From Pandoraea captiosa (GTDB lineage: Bacteria > Pseudomonadota > Gammaproteobacteria > Burkholderiales > Burkholderiaceae): 64,000 nucleotides of DNA. The position numbers and the translations under genes are program-made. Shown one piece after another: positions 33,360 to 43,056 of this stretch. Position 1 is the stretch's first letter. Every line of letters starts with the position of its first letter. The notes under the pieces were generated by a model that had not been told where the DNA came from, ran no database searches, and was given only the letters and a program-made list of their open reading frames with translations. Where the stretch lies: contig NZ_CABPSQ010000017.1 in assembly GCF_902459775.1 (NCBI RefSeq), positions 1 through 64,000 on the forward strand. Reading direction: 5' to 3'.

Positions 33360-34553
33360 TCAGTCTTCCAGCGCGATATCGAGACTGGCGGCCGCCGTCA
33401 CGCACGCATTGCGCGCTTCGTCGAGCGAGGCGCCGGCGAACGTGATGTGGCCCATCTTGCGACCGACGCGCGCGTCTTCCTTGCCATACAGATGCAGGCG
33501 AGCGGACGGCAGCGCGACCACGTCACCCCATGCGGGCGTGCGCGGCTGATCCTTCGCGGGTCCCTCAAACCACACATCGCCCAGCACGTTGAGCATGACG
33601 GCCGGCGAGTGCTGACGCGTTTCGCCCAGCGGCAACCCGGCCATGGCACGCACCTGCTGTTCGAACTGGCTCGATGCGCAGGCATCGATCGTGTAGTGGC
33701 CGCTGTTGTGCGGGCGCGGCGCCATTTCGTTCGCCACGAGCGAGCCGTCTTTCAGAATGAAGAACTCGACGCACAGCACGCCCACGTAATCCATTTGCGA
33801 TGCGATCGCCGCAGCCGCCGCCCGGGCGGCATCGGCGATGGCCGGCGCTGCGTCGGGAGCGGGCACCGTGGTGGTGGCGAGAATGCCGTCGATGTGCACG
33901 TTCTGCGCGAGCGGATACGTGGCGACCGCGCCGTCCGCACCGCGCGCACTCAGCACCGACACTTCGAACGCCAGCGCAAGACGCTTTTCCAGCACACACG
34001 GCACGCCGCCCAGCGCGGTGTATGCCTCGCGCGCCTCGGCGGCGGTGTTGACCCGCACCTGACCCTTGCCGTCATAGCCCAGACGCGCCGTTTTCAGAAT
34101 GCCCGGCAACACGCTTTCGATGGCCGCGTCGCCAATGGCGGCGAGCGCCTCGTTCGATTCGATCACCAGATGGGGAGCCACCGGTACGCCGCAGCTTTCG
34201 ATGAAGCGCTTTTCCGCCACGCGGTCCTGCGCAATCGCAACGCAGCGCCCGGCAGGGCTCACGGTCGTGGTCTTTGCGAGGAAATCGAGCGACTGGGCCG
34301 GTACGTTCTCGAACTCGGTCGAGACGGCAGGGCACAGCGAGGCCAACTCGGCGAGCGCCGCCTCGTCACGATAATCGGCAACGATCAGACGATCGGCCAC
34401 GGCGCCGGCCGGACAACGCGGGTCCGGATCCAGCACGCAGACCTTGTAACCCATCGACTGGGCGGCAAAACAGAACATGCGGCCGAGTTGGCCGCCGCCC
34501 AGCATGCCCAGCCATTGGCCGGGAAGGACAGGCGCAGCGGAGGCAGAATTCAT
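33360..34553 (-). CDS. purK: 5-(Carboxyamino)imidazole ribonucleotide synthase PurK
   Basis: An ATP-grasp enzyme of purine synthesis that converts AIR, bicarbonate and ATP to N5-CAIR. The protein is 397 residues. The N-terminal nucleotide-binding motif is [26 protein letters not shown] (landmark). The grasp region has [16 protein letters not shown], and the metal/ATP part has [18 protein letters not shown]. It follows purE with a 41-base gap and precedes sua5 by three bases, in one minus-strand operon. Confidence 0.96.
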   Translation of the reverse strand: MNSASAAPVLPGQWLGMLGGGQLGRMFCFAAQSMGYKVCVLDPDPRCPAGAVADRLIVADYRDEAALAELASLCPAVSTEFENVPAQSLDFLAKTTTVSPAGRCVAIAQDRVAEKRFIESCGVPVAPHLVIESNEALAAIGDAAIESVLPGILKTARLGYDGKGQVRVNTAAEAREAYTALGGVPCVLEKRLALAFEVSVLSARGADGAVATYPLAQNVHIDGILATTTVPAPDAAPAIADAARAAAAAIASQMDYVGVLCVEFFILKDGSLVANEMAPRPHNSGHYTIDACASSQFEQQVRAMAGLPLGETRQHSPAVMLNVLGDVWFEGPAKDQPRTPAWGDVVALPSARLHLYGKEDARVGRKMGHITFAGASLDEARNACVTAAASLDIALED

Positions 34554-34594
34554 CTTCGTGAAAGCGCAGACAGTGGCGGGGACGTTGTTTTCTT

Positions 34595-35101
34595 TTACAG
34601 CGCAGGCAGCGTCATGCCGCGCGCCGCTTCGGTCTGCTTCGCACGGAACGCTTCGAGCTTGTCGGCGAGCGACTTGTCGTCGGCTGCGAGCATCGAGACC
34701 GCAAACAGCGCCGCATTGGCCGCGCCCGCTTCCCCGATGGCAAAGGTCGCCACCGGCACGCCCTTGGGCATCTGCACGATGGACAGCAACGAGTCTTCGC
34801 CACGCAGGTACTTGCTCGGCACCGGCACGCCCAGGACCGGCACGGTCGTCTTGGCGGCGATCATGCCCGGCAGGTGTGCGGCACCGCCGGCACCGGCGAT
34901 GATCGCGACCAGACCGCGCTCGCGTGCGGCTTCGGCGTAACGGAACATGTCGTCCGGCATGCGGTGCGCCGAGACGACCTGCGCTTCGTACGGCACGCCG
35001 AACTCGGCCAGAATGGCCGCCGCGTTCTTCATCACTTCCCAGTCCGAATTGGACCCCATCACCACACCGACGCGCGGGGCCACGGCTTGTTTCTCGCTCA
35101 T
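34595..35101 (-). CDS. purE: N5-CAIR mutase PurE
   Basis: Moves the carboxylate of N5-CAIR to give CAIR in purine synthesis. The protein is 168 residues from the ATG at 35099-35101. The class I PurE pattern is clear: [46 protein letters not shown] and LGVPV. The frame opens at 35227 but the extra segment overlaps the end of purC in another frame. It lies 17 bases after the purC stop. Confidence 0.96.
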   Translation of the reverse strand: MSEKQAVAPRVGVVMGSNSDWEVMKNAAAILAEFGVPYEAQVVSAHRMPDDMFRYAEAARERGLVAIIAGAGGAAHLPGMIAAKTTVPVLGVPVPSKYLRGEDSLLSIVQMPKGVPVATFAIGEAGAANAALFAVSMLAADDKSLADKLEAFRAKQTEAARGMTLPAL

Positions 35102-35118
35102 GTCTTCAGTCGTCCCGC

Positions 35119-36024
35119 TCAAGCCAGTTGCTGACCGGTCAGACGCTCGAGCGCCTCGCGGTACTTGGCAGCCGTCTTTTCGACGACTTCGGCCGGCAGT
35201 GCCGGCGCGGGCGGGGTCTTGCCCCACGGCTGGGTTTCGAGCCAGTCGCGCACGAACTGCTTGTCGAACGACGGCGGGTTGCTGCCCACGGCGTACGAAT
35301 CGGCCGGCCAGAAGCGCGACGAGTCGGCGGTGAGCGCTTCATCCATCAAGTGCAGCTTGCCGTTGTCGTCCAGACCGAACTCGAACTTCGTGTCGGCGAT
35401 GATGATGCCGCGCGTGGCCGCATAAGCTGCCGCTTCCTTGTACAGACGGATCGAGATCTCGCGGATCTGCTCGGCCAGTTCGCGACCGATGCGGCTCACC
35501 ATGTCGTCGAAGCTGATGTTCTCGTCATGCTCGCCCAGTTCGGCCTTGGCTGCCGGGGTGAAAATCGGCTCCGGCAGTTGCTGCGCATTTTGCAGACCGG
35601 CCGGCAGCTTCACGCCACAGACGGCACCGGTTGCCTGATAGTCCTTCCAGCCGCTACCAGCCAGATAACCACGCACCACGGCTTCGACGAGAATCGGCTT
35701 GAGACGCTTGACGACGACCGCACGCCCGGCCACTTGCGCGACTTCGTCGGCGGACACGACCGTCTCGGGCGCCACCCCCGTGAGGTGGTTCGGCACGACG
35801 TGTGCGAGCTTGTCGAACCAGAAATTGGCCATCTGGTTGAGCACGCGGCCCTTGCCCGGAATCGGCTCGCCCATGATCACGTCGAACGCCGAGAGGCGGT
35901 CCGTGGTCACGATCAGCAGCTTGTCGTCGCCAACGGCGTAGTTATCGCGCACTTTGCCGCGCGAGAGCAGCGGCAGGCTCTTGAGGGAGGATTCGTACAG
36001 GGCGTTCAGAGCGGGGGTAGTCAC
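35119..36024 (-). CDS. purC: SAICAR synthase PurC
   Basis: Condenses CAIR with aspartate to SAICAR using ATP. The protein is 301 residues using a GTG start at 36022-36024, which gives the N-terminus expected for the family ([36 protein letters not shown] as landmark). A longer frame to 36105 is unlikely. Motifs include [23 protein letters not shown] and [14 protein letters not shown]. It is the first gene of the operon with purE, purK and sua5. In many Burkholderiales fba lies directly upstream; here about 2.7 kb of other DNA intervenes. Confidence 0.96.
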   Translation of the reverse strand: MTTPALNALYESSLKSLPLLSRGKVRDNYAVGDDKLLIVTTDRLSAFDVIMGEPIPGKGRVLNQMANFWFDKLAHVVPNHLTGVAPETVVSADEVAQVAGRAVVVKRLKPILVEAVVRGYLAGSGWKDYQATGAVCGVKLPAGLQNAQQLPEPIFTPAAKAELGEHDENISFDDMVSRIGRELAEQIREISIRLYKEAAAYAATRGIIIADTKFEFGLDDNGKLHLMDEALTADSSRFWPADSYAVGSNPPSFDKQFVRDWLETQPWGKTPPAPALPAEVVEKTAAKYREALERLTGQQLA

Positions 36025-36144
36025 GGCGGGACCCAATATCAGGAAGGGCAAAGGCGTAATTATACGCGCGTCGGGGCGCGTTTCACGAAGATGTCGGTCG
36101 GGCAAGGCGCGGGGCCTGCGCCCGCATCGCCCGCGGCCGTGCGC

Positions 36145-37941
36145 TCAACGCCGAAACGCCTCGGCAAGCCGTGCCTTCTCGCTATCCTGCACGAGCAACG
36201 CGACGACGCTCGAGCGCGAGACAGGATGCGTCATGAACGTGCCCTGACGCTCGCATTGCCGGAACCACCGCACCACCGAGTCGAGGTCGTAATACTTGTT
36301 GTCGCACGTCAGCCCGTAATCGTCGAGCGACACGAGACGCACGGCATCCGGGCTTTGCGGATCGATGTCGTCCTGCGAGATGCGGTCGATATGCGTGCCG
36401 ACGTAGCCCGGACTAAGGAACCGCACGCCGCTCAGCACGTCGATTTCGTGACGAAACCAGAGCAACGCCGTGCCGGGTGGCAACCCGCCCGAGGCCAGCA
36501 GGGGCGCCACACGGTCGAAATTCGCCTCGAGAATGTCGGCCAGTTGGCGACGCCCGCCATGGCTTTGCCAGTCCACGCCGGTACCGGGCGACAGCTCGGG
36601 CAAACGCTGCCTGAGCAGCATGACCTTACGCTCCCAGCGCGGATCGCCGCGCCCCGGCACCCGCAGCATGGCCGTCAGGCGGGATAACTCGGCAACGAGG
36701 TCGAGTGCGCGCGACGCCGCGTTGATATGGTGATCGCTGGCTTCGGCGCGCTGACGAATCGCTTCGGTCGCGAGCTGGCTGCGCAGCCGGGCGTCGCCGT
36801 CGCGAAGTTGCAGCGCCGCACTGGCGATCACCGCGCAGGGCCTTGCGATGCCATGCTCGGAACACACCAGCGCGATCTTGCCGGGGTGGCTTCGGATGAA
36901 GTCCGCAACGCCTTTGCCTGCACGCCAGAGCGTTGCGCCGTCGATTTGGGCATCGAAACGCGCCATGCCCTCGAATTCCATGAACTGCACATGAGACAGG
37001 CCGCCATCGAGCACGCCACGGGACGGCGCTGGCGAGCGCGTCGCGTGCGCCAACGGGGCCGGTCCGGCCGGGGCGTTCGTCGCATTCGTCGCATTCGTCG
37101 CATTCGTCGCATTCGTCGCGTTCGTCGCGTTCGTCGCGTTCGTCGCGTTCGTCGCATTCGTTGCATTCGTTGCATTCGTTGCATTCGTTGCGCTGGTTGC
37201 GTCATGCCGACCGGCGTTTCGCCGCATCACCCTGGAAAAATAGGCGCTAATCGGTCTTTCCCGATAGCCCTCCTGCCCGCCCGCCCCGTCATCAGACTCG
37301 CCCGGCGCCTGCATCGCGCCCGGCTCGACGCAGAAGATCGCGCCGATTTGCGGATGCGTCTTGAGCATGCGTGTGAGCGAGCGCGCTTCGGCCGGGGTCG
37401 CCGTCGGCCCGACGATGAAGCGGTGCCCTCCCAACTCCAGCAGACCGTAACGCGTACATTCGCCGCCGATGCGAACGAGTTGCGCGGTGTTCACGCCGTA
37501 GCGGTCTGCCCAGTCCTGCGCCATGACGCGGGTCGGCGAGACCCAATCCGGCGTCGGGTCGTCGTATCCCCAGAGTCGAATCGGCGGGATATCCATGTTT
37601 TCCCCGGATCTCGCGCGAGATCGGGCCGGATTTTTCCATTCGGAGACCAGCGTCATCGGCATATCCGTCGGTGTACCGTCGGAGATAGGGGACAACGCGT
37701 CGAGCGGCGAGTCGGTCGGGGGCGTCGCGCGGATCGCTGCCGACGCGGGTGCGCCTTGCGCTTGCGCGGCTGACGGTGCGACGCGGGGCATGCCTGCGGC
37801 CCCCCGCACCGCAAGCGCGCGGTTGGCTGCCCCGGTCAGCGCGCCGCCCATGGCGTTGGCACGGGACGGCGTGGGCGACGCCTCCGGACTGGACAGTCCA
37901 AGACACCGGGTGACGGACTTTGGCAAGCGGGTGAACGGCAT
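36145..37941 (-). CDS. Effector-like protein with Ala-Thr-Asn repeats and a U-box-like C-terminus
   Basis: A soluble-looking protein of 598 residues from the ATG at 37939-37941, which has CGGAG six to seven bases upstream (the frame is open to 38166). There is no signal peptide or membrane helix. The N-terminal 100 residues are Ser/Pro/Ala-rich and disordered in character. Residues about 255-295 are thirteen Ala-Thr-Asn repeats from a 9-bp array. The central part is helical. The last 60 residues read LTCDNKYYDLDSVVRWFRQC...MTHPVSRSSV, like the Y-D-x-x-S-x-x-x-W...P-x-S core of U-box ubiquitin-ligase domains. A secreted effector is suspected; no secretion genes are nearby. Novel; function unproven. 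Confidence 0.7.
   Translation of the reverse strand: MPFTRLPKSVTRCLGLSSPEASPTPSRANAMGGALTGAANRALAVRGAAGMPRVAPSAAQAQGAPASAAIRATPPTDSPLDALSPISDGTPTDMPMTLVSEWKNPARSRARSGENMDIPPIRLWGYDDPTPDWVSPTRVMAQDWADRYGVNTAQLVRIGGECTRYGLLELGGHRFIVGPTATPAEARSLTRMLKTHPQIGAIFCVEPGAMQAPGESDDGAGGQEGYRERPISAYFSRVMRRNAGRHDATSATNATNATNATNATNATNATNATNATNATNATNATNATNAPAGPAPLAHATRSPAPSRGVLDGGLSHVQFMEFEGMARFDAQIDGATLWRAGKGVADFIRSHPGKIALVCSEHGIARPCAVIASAALQLRDGDARLRSQLATEAIRQRAEASDHHINAASRALDLVAELSRLTAMLRVPGRGDPRWERKVMLLRQRLPELSPGTGVDWQSHGGRRQLADILEANFDRVAPLLASGGLPPGTALLWFRHEIDVLSGVRFLSPGYVGTHIDRISQDDIDPQSPDAVRLVSLDDYGLTCDNKYYDLDSVVRWFRQCERQGTFMTHPVSRSSVVALLVQDSEKARLAEAFRR
37073..37198. repeat. 9-bp tandem array, thirteen units plus a degenerate one
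   Basis: Units gcattcgtc, gcgttcgtc and gcattcgtt occur in homogeneous blocks (1+4+4+4 copies) from 37073 to 37189, with a fourteenth degenerate unit to 37198. The block structure suggests recent expansion by slippage or unequal exchange. It encodes Ala-Thr-Asn repeats in the effector-like gene; a change of copy number keeps the frame. Confidence 0.95.
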
Positions 37942-38096
37942 CGATAACTCCGGGTGGCCCATGATGGGCAGGTTGGCGGAGGCCCGGAGACTGCCACGCG
38001 CCTTGCCATCGGACTTGCGATATCGAACGCCCGCCTGTCGTTTCACGTCGGCTTCGAGCACGCCGCACGTGCGTGTGCGTCCACACACCGGGGTCG

Positions 38097-38145
38097 GCGT
38101 TTCGCGTTTCGCGTTTCGCGTTTCGCGTTTCGGGTTTCGGATTTT
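38097..38145. repeat. 7-bp tandem array, seven units, between divergent genes
   Basis: Five exact units gcgtttc (38097-38131) and two degenerate units gggtttc and ggatttt (38132-38145). It lies 156 bases upstream of the effector-like start and about 70 bases before the secreted protein start on the other strand. A period of seven would change promoter spacing, or the frame of anything translated through it, if copy number varied. Confidence 0.92.
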
Positions 38146-38214
38146 GCGGCCCCCATCGACGCCCACGGATGTTGCCTAGAATGGAAACGTACACCCGACC
38201 AACAAGGGGCTGCC

Positions 38215-38859
38215 ATGACAACCACGCCAAAACGAAGCCATGTCCGGCAGCCGCAGGTCGTACGGCGCGTATCGCAAGGGATTACCCACACGTCGCTTGC
38301 CGTCGTGTTGACGCTGGCAAGCACCTGCCTCATGGCGCAAACCGGCGCATCCCAGGCGGCACCCCATACGCCCGGGCCGCCATCCCATCGCGCCGTGGCG
38401 CCTCACCCAGCCACGGGCAATCGCGCTTCCGATGCACCAGCCACCGCCTCCACATCCACTCCATCGGCCACCCCATCGGCCACCGCTGAACGCTCCCCAC
38501 TGCCCCGCCTCGTCGCCATCACCCCGCCGGATAACGACGACGACATCGCCCGCTTCGCGCTTTACGCGGCGCGCGACATCGAGCAGTTGGGTTTGCAGTT
38601 CCCGGCGCAGACCGCCAACGCCGCGCCGGACACGGAGGTCGTCATCACGATGCGCCTGCGCGACGGTGCGACCTCGCGCATGCGAGACTTTTCACGGCAG
38701 CACATGAACGAGCCGATGACGTTGATCGTCGATGGCGTGGAGATGCTCACCGCAACGATCCGCTCGGAGCTCGGCGGCAAGTTTCAGTTGCAGTTGCCCA
38801 AAGAAAAGGCCCGGCTTCTGTTCCAGCGAGTGCTGGCAAAAGCCGGGCCGGCGACCTGA
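38215..38859 (+). CDS. Secreted protein with a SecD P1-head-like domain
   Basis: A protein of 214 residues from an ATG with AAGGGG six bases upstream. A long n-region and a hydrophobic helix (THTSLAVVLTLASTCLMA) form a probable signal or anchor. A disordered Pro/Thr/Ser/Ala linker follows (about 45-105). The C-terminal 100 residues read MRDFSRQHMNEPMTLIVDGVEMLTATIRSELGGKFQLQLPKEKARLLFQRVL (landmark), which resembles the head part of the SecDF P1 domain (T-x-x-N-x-x-x-L-x-I-x-x-D-x-x-x...I...GG). Standalone proteins with this head are common but uncharacterised. It is divergent from the effector-like gene and part of the same extra segment between fba and purC. Confidence 0.7.
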   Translation: MTTTPKRSHVRQPQVVRRVSQGITHTSLAVVLTLASTCLMAQTGASQAAPHTPGPPSHRAVAPHPATGNRASDAPATASTSTPSATPSATAERSPLPRLVAITPPDNDDDIARFALYAARDIEQLGLQFPAQTANAAPDTEVVITMRLRDGATSRMRDFSRQHMNEPMTLIVDGVEMLTATIRSELGGKFQLQLPKEKARLLFQRVLAKAGPAT

Positions 38860-38882
38860 GCGGCAACGCCGCCCGAGTCTGC

Positions 38883-39947
38883 TTACTTCACGATCTGAGC
38901 GAGGTCGCCGCTCTTGTACTTCTCGGCCATTTTCTCGAGCGAGATGGTCTTGATCTTGCCTGCCTGCCCTTCGCAGCCGAACGACAGGTAGCGCGCCTTG
39001 CAAACCTGCTTGGCGGCTTCACGCGCCGGCTTCAGGTAGTCGCGCGGGTCGAACTTGCTCGGGTTTTCGAACAGATAGCGACGGATCGCGCCGGTCATGG
39101 CCAGACGGATGTCGGTGTCGATGTTGATCTTGCGCACGCCGTGCTTGATACCTTCGACGATCTCTTCGACCGGCACGCCGTACGTTTCCTTCATGTCGCC
39201 GCCGAATTCACGGATCTCGGCGAGCAGTTCCTGCGGCACCGACGACGAACCGTGCATCACCAGGTGGGTGTTCGGAATGCGGCGATGGATTTCCTTGATG
39301 CGGTCGATGGCGAGAATGTCGCCCGTCGGCTTGCGGCTGAACTTGTAAGCGCCGTGCGAGGTACCGATGGCGATGGCCAGCGCGTCGCACTGCGTCTGCT
39401 GCACGAAGTCGGCGGCCTGATCCGGATCGGTCAGCAGTTGCTCGCGGGTCATCGTGCCGTCGGCGCCGTGGCCGTCTTCCTTGTCGCCCTTCATCGTTTC
39501 GAGCGAACCCAGCACGCCCAGCTCGGCTTCCACCGTCACGCCGATGTAGTGCGAGAACTCGACGACCTTCTTCGACACTTCAACGTTGTATTCGTAGCTG
39601 GCAACCGACTTGCCGTCGGCTTCGAGCGAGCCGTCCATCATCACGCTCGAGAAACCGCTCTTGATCGCGGCCATACAGACCGCCGGCGACTGGCCGTGGT
39701 CCTGGTGCATCACCACCGGGATGTGCGGGTACGCTTCCACGGCCGCCGAAATCAGGTGACGCAGGAACGCTTCGCCAGCGTACTTACGGGCACCGGCCGA
39801 AGCCTGCATGATGACCGGCGCGCCGACTTCGTCGGCGGCGGCCATGATCGCGGAAACCTGCTCGAGGTTGTTGACGTTGAAGGCCGGCAGACCGTAGCCG
39901 TTTTCGGCGGCGTGGTCGAGCAGCTGTCGCATAGAGACTAGGGGCAT
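38883..39947 (-). CDS. fba: Class II fructose-1,6-bisphosphate aldolase (Calvin-cycle subtype)
   Basis: A zinc-dependent aldolase of 354 residues acting in glycolysis and gluconeogenesis. The start [27 protein letters not shown] is typical. Zinc and substrate motifs include [24 protein letters not shown] and GTSHGAYKF, with [11 protein letters not shown] and [14 protein letters not shown] further on. It is 130 bases downstream of pyk on the same strand. In related genomes purC usually follows directly; here two accessory genes come in between. Confidence 0.95.
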   Translation of the reverse strand: MPLVSMRQLLDHAAENGYGLPAFNVNNLEQVSAIMAAADEVGAPVIMQASAGARKYAGEAFLRHLISAAVEAYPHIPVVMHQDHGQSPAVCMAAIKSGFSSVMMDGSLEADGKSVASYEYNVEVSKKVVEFSHYIGVTVEAELGVLGSLETMKGDKEDGHGADGTMTREQLLTDPDQAADFVQQTQCDALAIAIGTSHGAYKFSRKPTGDILAIDRIKEIHRRIPNTHLVMHGSSSVPQELLAEIREFGGDMKETYGVPVEEIVEGIKHGVRKINIDTDIRLAMTGAIRRYLFENPSKFDPRDYLKPAREAAKQVCKARYLSFGCEGQAGKIKTISLEKMAEKYKSGDLAQIVK

Positions 39948-40079
39948 GATGTTCTCCTTGGAATCAAAAACTAAGCAAATCTTTCCTCGATCCAGAGGCG
40001 CCCCTCATGACGACAGCTCGCGCGCGGCGGGGTGTGTGCCTGGCACTCTCACCCCGCCGCCATCGCGCGGCCTGCTTCG

Positions 40080-41513
40080 TCATGCGTGACCCACCTGGAC
40101 GATCTTCAACGTATTGGTGCCACCGGGTTGTCCCATCGGCTCACCGACCGTCAGCACGATCGTGTCGCCGCGCTTGACCACACCGCTCGAGAGCAGCAAC
40201 TGCTCTGCCTGCTTGAGCGCGCTGTCGCGGTCGTGCGCGGCGTCCGCGCGCATGGCGTAGACGTTGCGATACAGCGCCATTTTGCGATGACTGCTCAACT
40301 GCGAAGTCAGGGCAAAAATCGGCACATGGATCTTGTGACGGGACAGCCACAACGCGGTCGCGCCAGACTCGGTCAGCGCCACGATGGCTTTCGCGCCAAG
40401 ATGATACGCGGTAAACAGCGCACCGGCGGCAATCGTTTGGTCGATGCGCGTAAAAGTTTGGTTCAGCCAGTCGCGATCGAGTTCCACCGTCTCCGAGCGC
40501 TCGGCTTCGACGCAAATCGCCGCCATCGTCTCGATCGTCTCGACCGGGTACTTGCCGGCAGCGCTCTCGGCCGACAGCATCACGGCATCCGTGCCATCGA
40601 GCACCGCATTGGCGACGTCCGACACTTCGGCGCGGGTCGGCACCGGATTGTGGATCATCGACTCCATCATCTGCGTGGCCGTGATGGTCGTCTTGTTCAT
40701 CTCGCGCGCGAGCTTGATCATGCGCTTCTGAAGCGCCGGGACCGCCGCGTTACCGACTTCGATGGCCAGATCGCCACGCGCGACCATGATGCAGTCCGAC
40801 GCCGCCAGAATCTCTTCGAGCGCCGGAATCGCCTCGGCACGTTCGATCTTCGCGATCATCAGCGGCTTGATGCCGTACGGCTCGCCCGCCACGTTCGCCA
40901 GACGTCGCGCCATTTCCATATCGGTCGCGTTCTTCGGGAAGGAGACCGCGACGTAATCGGCGCCCAGCGCCATCGCGGTCTTGATGTCTTCCATGTCCTT
41001 GGCGGTCAGCGCCGGGGCCGTGAGGCCGCCACCCTGGCGGTTGATGCCCTTGTTGTTCGACAGGTCCCCACCGACCTTCACGGTCGTGTGAATCTCCTGA
41101 TCGATCACGCGATCGACGATGAGCACGATCAGCCCGTCGTTGAGCAGCAACACGTCGCCCGTGCGCACGTCGCGCGGCAGTTCCTTGTAGTCCAGCCCGA
41201 CGCGTTCGTCGTTACCGAGCTCGCAGTTCGCATCCAGAATGAACCGGGCGCCGGCTTCGAGCGTCGTCTTGCCGTTCTCGAACTTGCCGACGCGAATCTT
41301 CGGGCCCTGCAAGTCGGCCATGATGGCCACTTCGCGGCCCGCCGCTCTGGCGGCCGCGCGCACCATTTCGGCGCGCTCGATGTGGTCCTGCGCCTTGCCG
41401 TGCGAGAAGTTCAGGCGAACGACGTCGACGCCTGCGGCGATCATGCGCGAAAGCACTTCCGGCGTGCTCGATGCCGGACCGATGGTGGCGACGATCTTGG
41501 TGGAGCGGTTCAT
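40080..41513 (-). CDS. pyk: Pyruvate kinase
   Basis: Catalyses phosphoenolpyruvate plus ADP to pyruvate plus ATP. The protein is 477 residues from the ATG at 41511-41513 (MNRSTKIVATIGPASS); the frame opens at 41558. Motifs are VRLNFSHG, DLQGPKIRVG, the signature MIAKIERAEAIPALEEI, MVARGDLAIEVG and TQMMESM. It sits between pgk and fba on the minus strand in a glycolytic cluster. A palindrome TTCGTA-N7-TACGAA lies about 100 bases upstream. Confidence 0.96.
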   Translation of the reverse strand: MNRSTKIVATIGPASSTPEVLSRMIAAGVDVVRLNFSHGKAQDHIERAEMVRAAARAAGREVAIMADLQGPKIRVGKFENGKTTLEAGARFILDANCELGNDERVGLDYKELPRDVRTGDVLLLNDGLIVLIVDRVIDQEIHTTVKVGGDLSNNKGINRQGGGLTAPALTAKDMEDIKTAMALGADYVAVSFPKNATDMEMARRLANVAGEPYGIKPLMIAKIERAEAIPALEEILAASDCIMVARGDLAIEVGNAAVPALQKRMIKLAREMNKTTITATQMMESMIHNPVPTRAEVSDVANAVLDGTDAVMLSAESAAGKYPVETIETMAAICVEAERSETVELDRDWLNQTFTRIDQTIAAGALFTAYHLGAKAIVALTESGATALWLSRHKIHVPIFALTSQLSSHRKMALYRNVYAMRADAAHDRDSALKQAEQLLLSSGVVKRGDTIVLTVGEPMGQPGGTNTLKIVQVGHA

Positions 41514-41613
41514 TACATCCATCTCTTCATCCTCTTTTGGTAACAGCGCTTTCGACATTACTGGCGCTTAGAGGTTTGTAACGCAATTAGGCCGCCGCAG
41601 GTTAACCAAAAAG

Positions 41614-41632
41614 TTCGTATTGTCAGTACGAA
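41614..41632. promoter_or_regulatory. Candidate operator palindrome upstream of pyk
   Basis: TTCGTA-TTGTCAG-TACGAA, six-base arms with a seven-base spacer, in an AT-richer part of the 250-base gap between pgk and pyk and about 100 bases before the pyk start codon. No known regulator motif was recognised, so it is reported only as a candidate. Confidence 0.4.
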
Positions 41633-41764
41633 ATCGTTTGATTCGATCTCATACGTTCGCAATAAAGCGACCGAAATCGCCGTGCGCCAACGCATTGCAG
41701 ACCGTTCAACCTGCCCGCAAGCCCCGCCCCACCTGCCTTTGCACGATTCTCGCAGCGCGCGCGA

Positions 41765-42970
41765 TCAGTTCGACTGCGCCGCGCGTTGTTGCAGGACGTC
41801 CACAGCCGGCAGCGTCTTGCCTTCCAGGAATTCCAGGAACGCGCCGCCACCCGTCGAGATGTAGCTGACCTGATCGGCGATACCGTACTTGGCGATGGCC
41901 GCGAGCGTGTCGCCGCCGCCGGCGATCGAGAAGCCCTTGGCTGCGGCGATGGCGCGCGCCAGGGTTTGCGTGCCATGACCGAACTGGTCGAACTCGAACA
42001 CGCCGACCGGGCCGTTCCACACGATGGTGCCGGCCTGGCCGAGTTGCTCGGCCAGCTTGGCGGCCGTTTGCGGGCCGATGTCCAGGATCATGTCGTCTTC
42101 GGCCACGTCGGCTGCCGCCTTGACGGTGGCTTCGGCGTTCGCACTGAATTCCTTGGCGCACACCACGTCCGTCGGAATCGGCACCGACGCACCGCGCGCG
42201 GCCATGGCGTCGATGATCGCCTTCGCTTCCTCGACCAGATCGGCCTCGGCAAGCGATTTGCCGATCGGCAGGCCGGCGGCCAGCATGAACGTGTTGGCAA
42301 TGCCGCCGCCCACGATCAGCTGGTCGACCTTGTCGGCGAGCGTCTTGAGGATGGTGAGTTTGGTGGAGACCTTCGAGCCGGCCACGATGGCCACGAGCGG
42401 ACGCGCCGGGGCGTTGAGCGCCTTGCCGAGCGCTTCGAGTTCGGCGGCGAGCAGCGGACCTGCGCAGGCGACCGGCGCGTACTTGGCGATGCCGTGCGTG
42501 GTGGCTTCGGCGCGGTGAGCGGTGCCGAACGCGTCGTTGACATAGACGTCGCACAGCTTGGCCATCTTCTGCGCCAGTTCGTCGTTGTCCTTCTTCTCGC
42601 CCTTGTTGACGCGGCAGTTCTCCAGCAGCACGACCGTGCCCGGGGCCACGTCGAAGCCGCCGTCGACCCAGTCGGCCACCAGCTTCACGTCACGGCCGAG
42701 CAGTTCCGACAGACGTTGCGCCACGGGGGCGAGCGAGTCGGCCGCCTTGAATTCGCCTTCGGTGGGGCGGCCCAGATGCGAGGTGACCATCACGGCAGCG
42801 CCCGCGTCGAGCGACATCTGAATGGCCGGCACCGAGGCGCGAATCCGCGTGTCTTCCGTGATTCGGCCGTTATCGTCTTGCGGCACGTTCAAATCGGCGC
42901 GGATGAAGACACGTTTGCCCGCGAGGCGGCCCTGAGCGATCAAATCGGAAAGACGTACGACGGAAGCCAT
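41765..42970 (-). CDS. pgk: Phosphoglycerate kinase
   Basis: Interconverts 1,3-bisphosphoglycerate and 3-phosphoglycerate with ADP/ATP. The protein is 401 residues. Motifs are [44 protein letters not shown] and the C-terminal [12 protein letters not shown]...[15 protein letters not shown]. It is the first gene of the pgk-pyk-fba cluster on the minus strand, with a 250-base gap before pyk. Confidence 0.97.
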   Translation of the reverse strand: MASVVRLSDLIAQGRLAGKRVFIRADLNVPQDDNGRITEDTRIRASVPAIQMSLDAGAAVMVTSHLGRPTEGEFKAADSLAPVAQRLSELLGRDVKLVADWVDGGFDVAPGTVVLLENCRVNKGEKKDNDELAQKMAKLCDVYVNDAFGTAHRAEATTHGIAKYAPVACAGPLLAAELEALGKALNAPARPLVAIVAGSKVSTKLTILKTLADKVDQLIVGGGIANTFMLAAGLPIGKSLAEADLVEEAKAIIDAMAARGASVPIPTDVVCAKEFSANAEATVKAAADVAEDDMILDIGPQTAAKLAEQLGQAGTIVWNGPVGVFEFDQFGHGTQTLARAIAAAKGFSIAGGGDTLAAIAKYGIADQVSYISTGGGAFLEFLEGKTLPAVDVLQQRAAQSN

Positions 42971-43056
42971 GAGAATCCGGAATAAATAGTGGGAAAAACA
43001 TACATTTTAACTGATCCGCCCCACCGGATGCCCATTTTCACGGCCAGCCGTTCCGC

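Noticed and set aside
32568-34940. A 790-codon open frame on the plus strand over sua5, purK and purE
   Set aside because: Arg/His-rich composition and complete overlap with well-recognised genes on the other strand.
37073-37198. A CRISPR array
   Set aside because: The units are 9 bp, contiguous and in frame with a protein; there are no spacers and no cas genes.
38097-38145. A hrpII/PIP-type promoter suggested by the repeated TTCG
   Set aside because: The TTCG motifs recur every seven bases because of the array; the TTCG-N16-TTCG spacing is not met.
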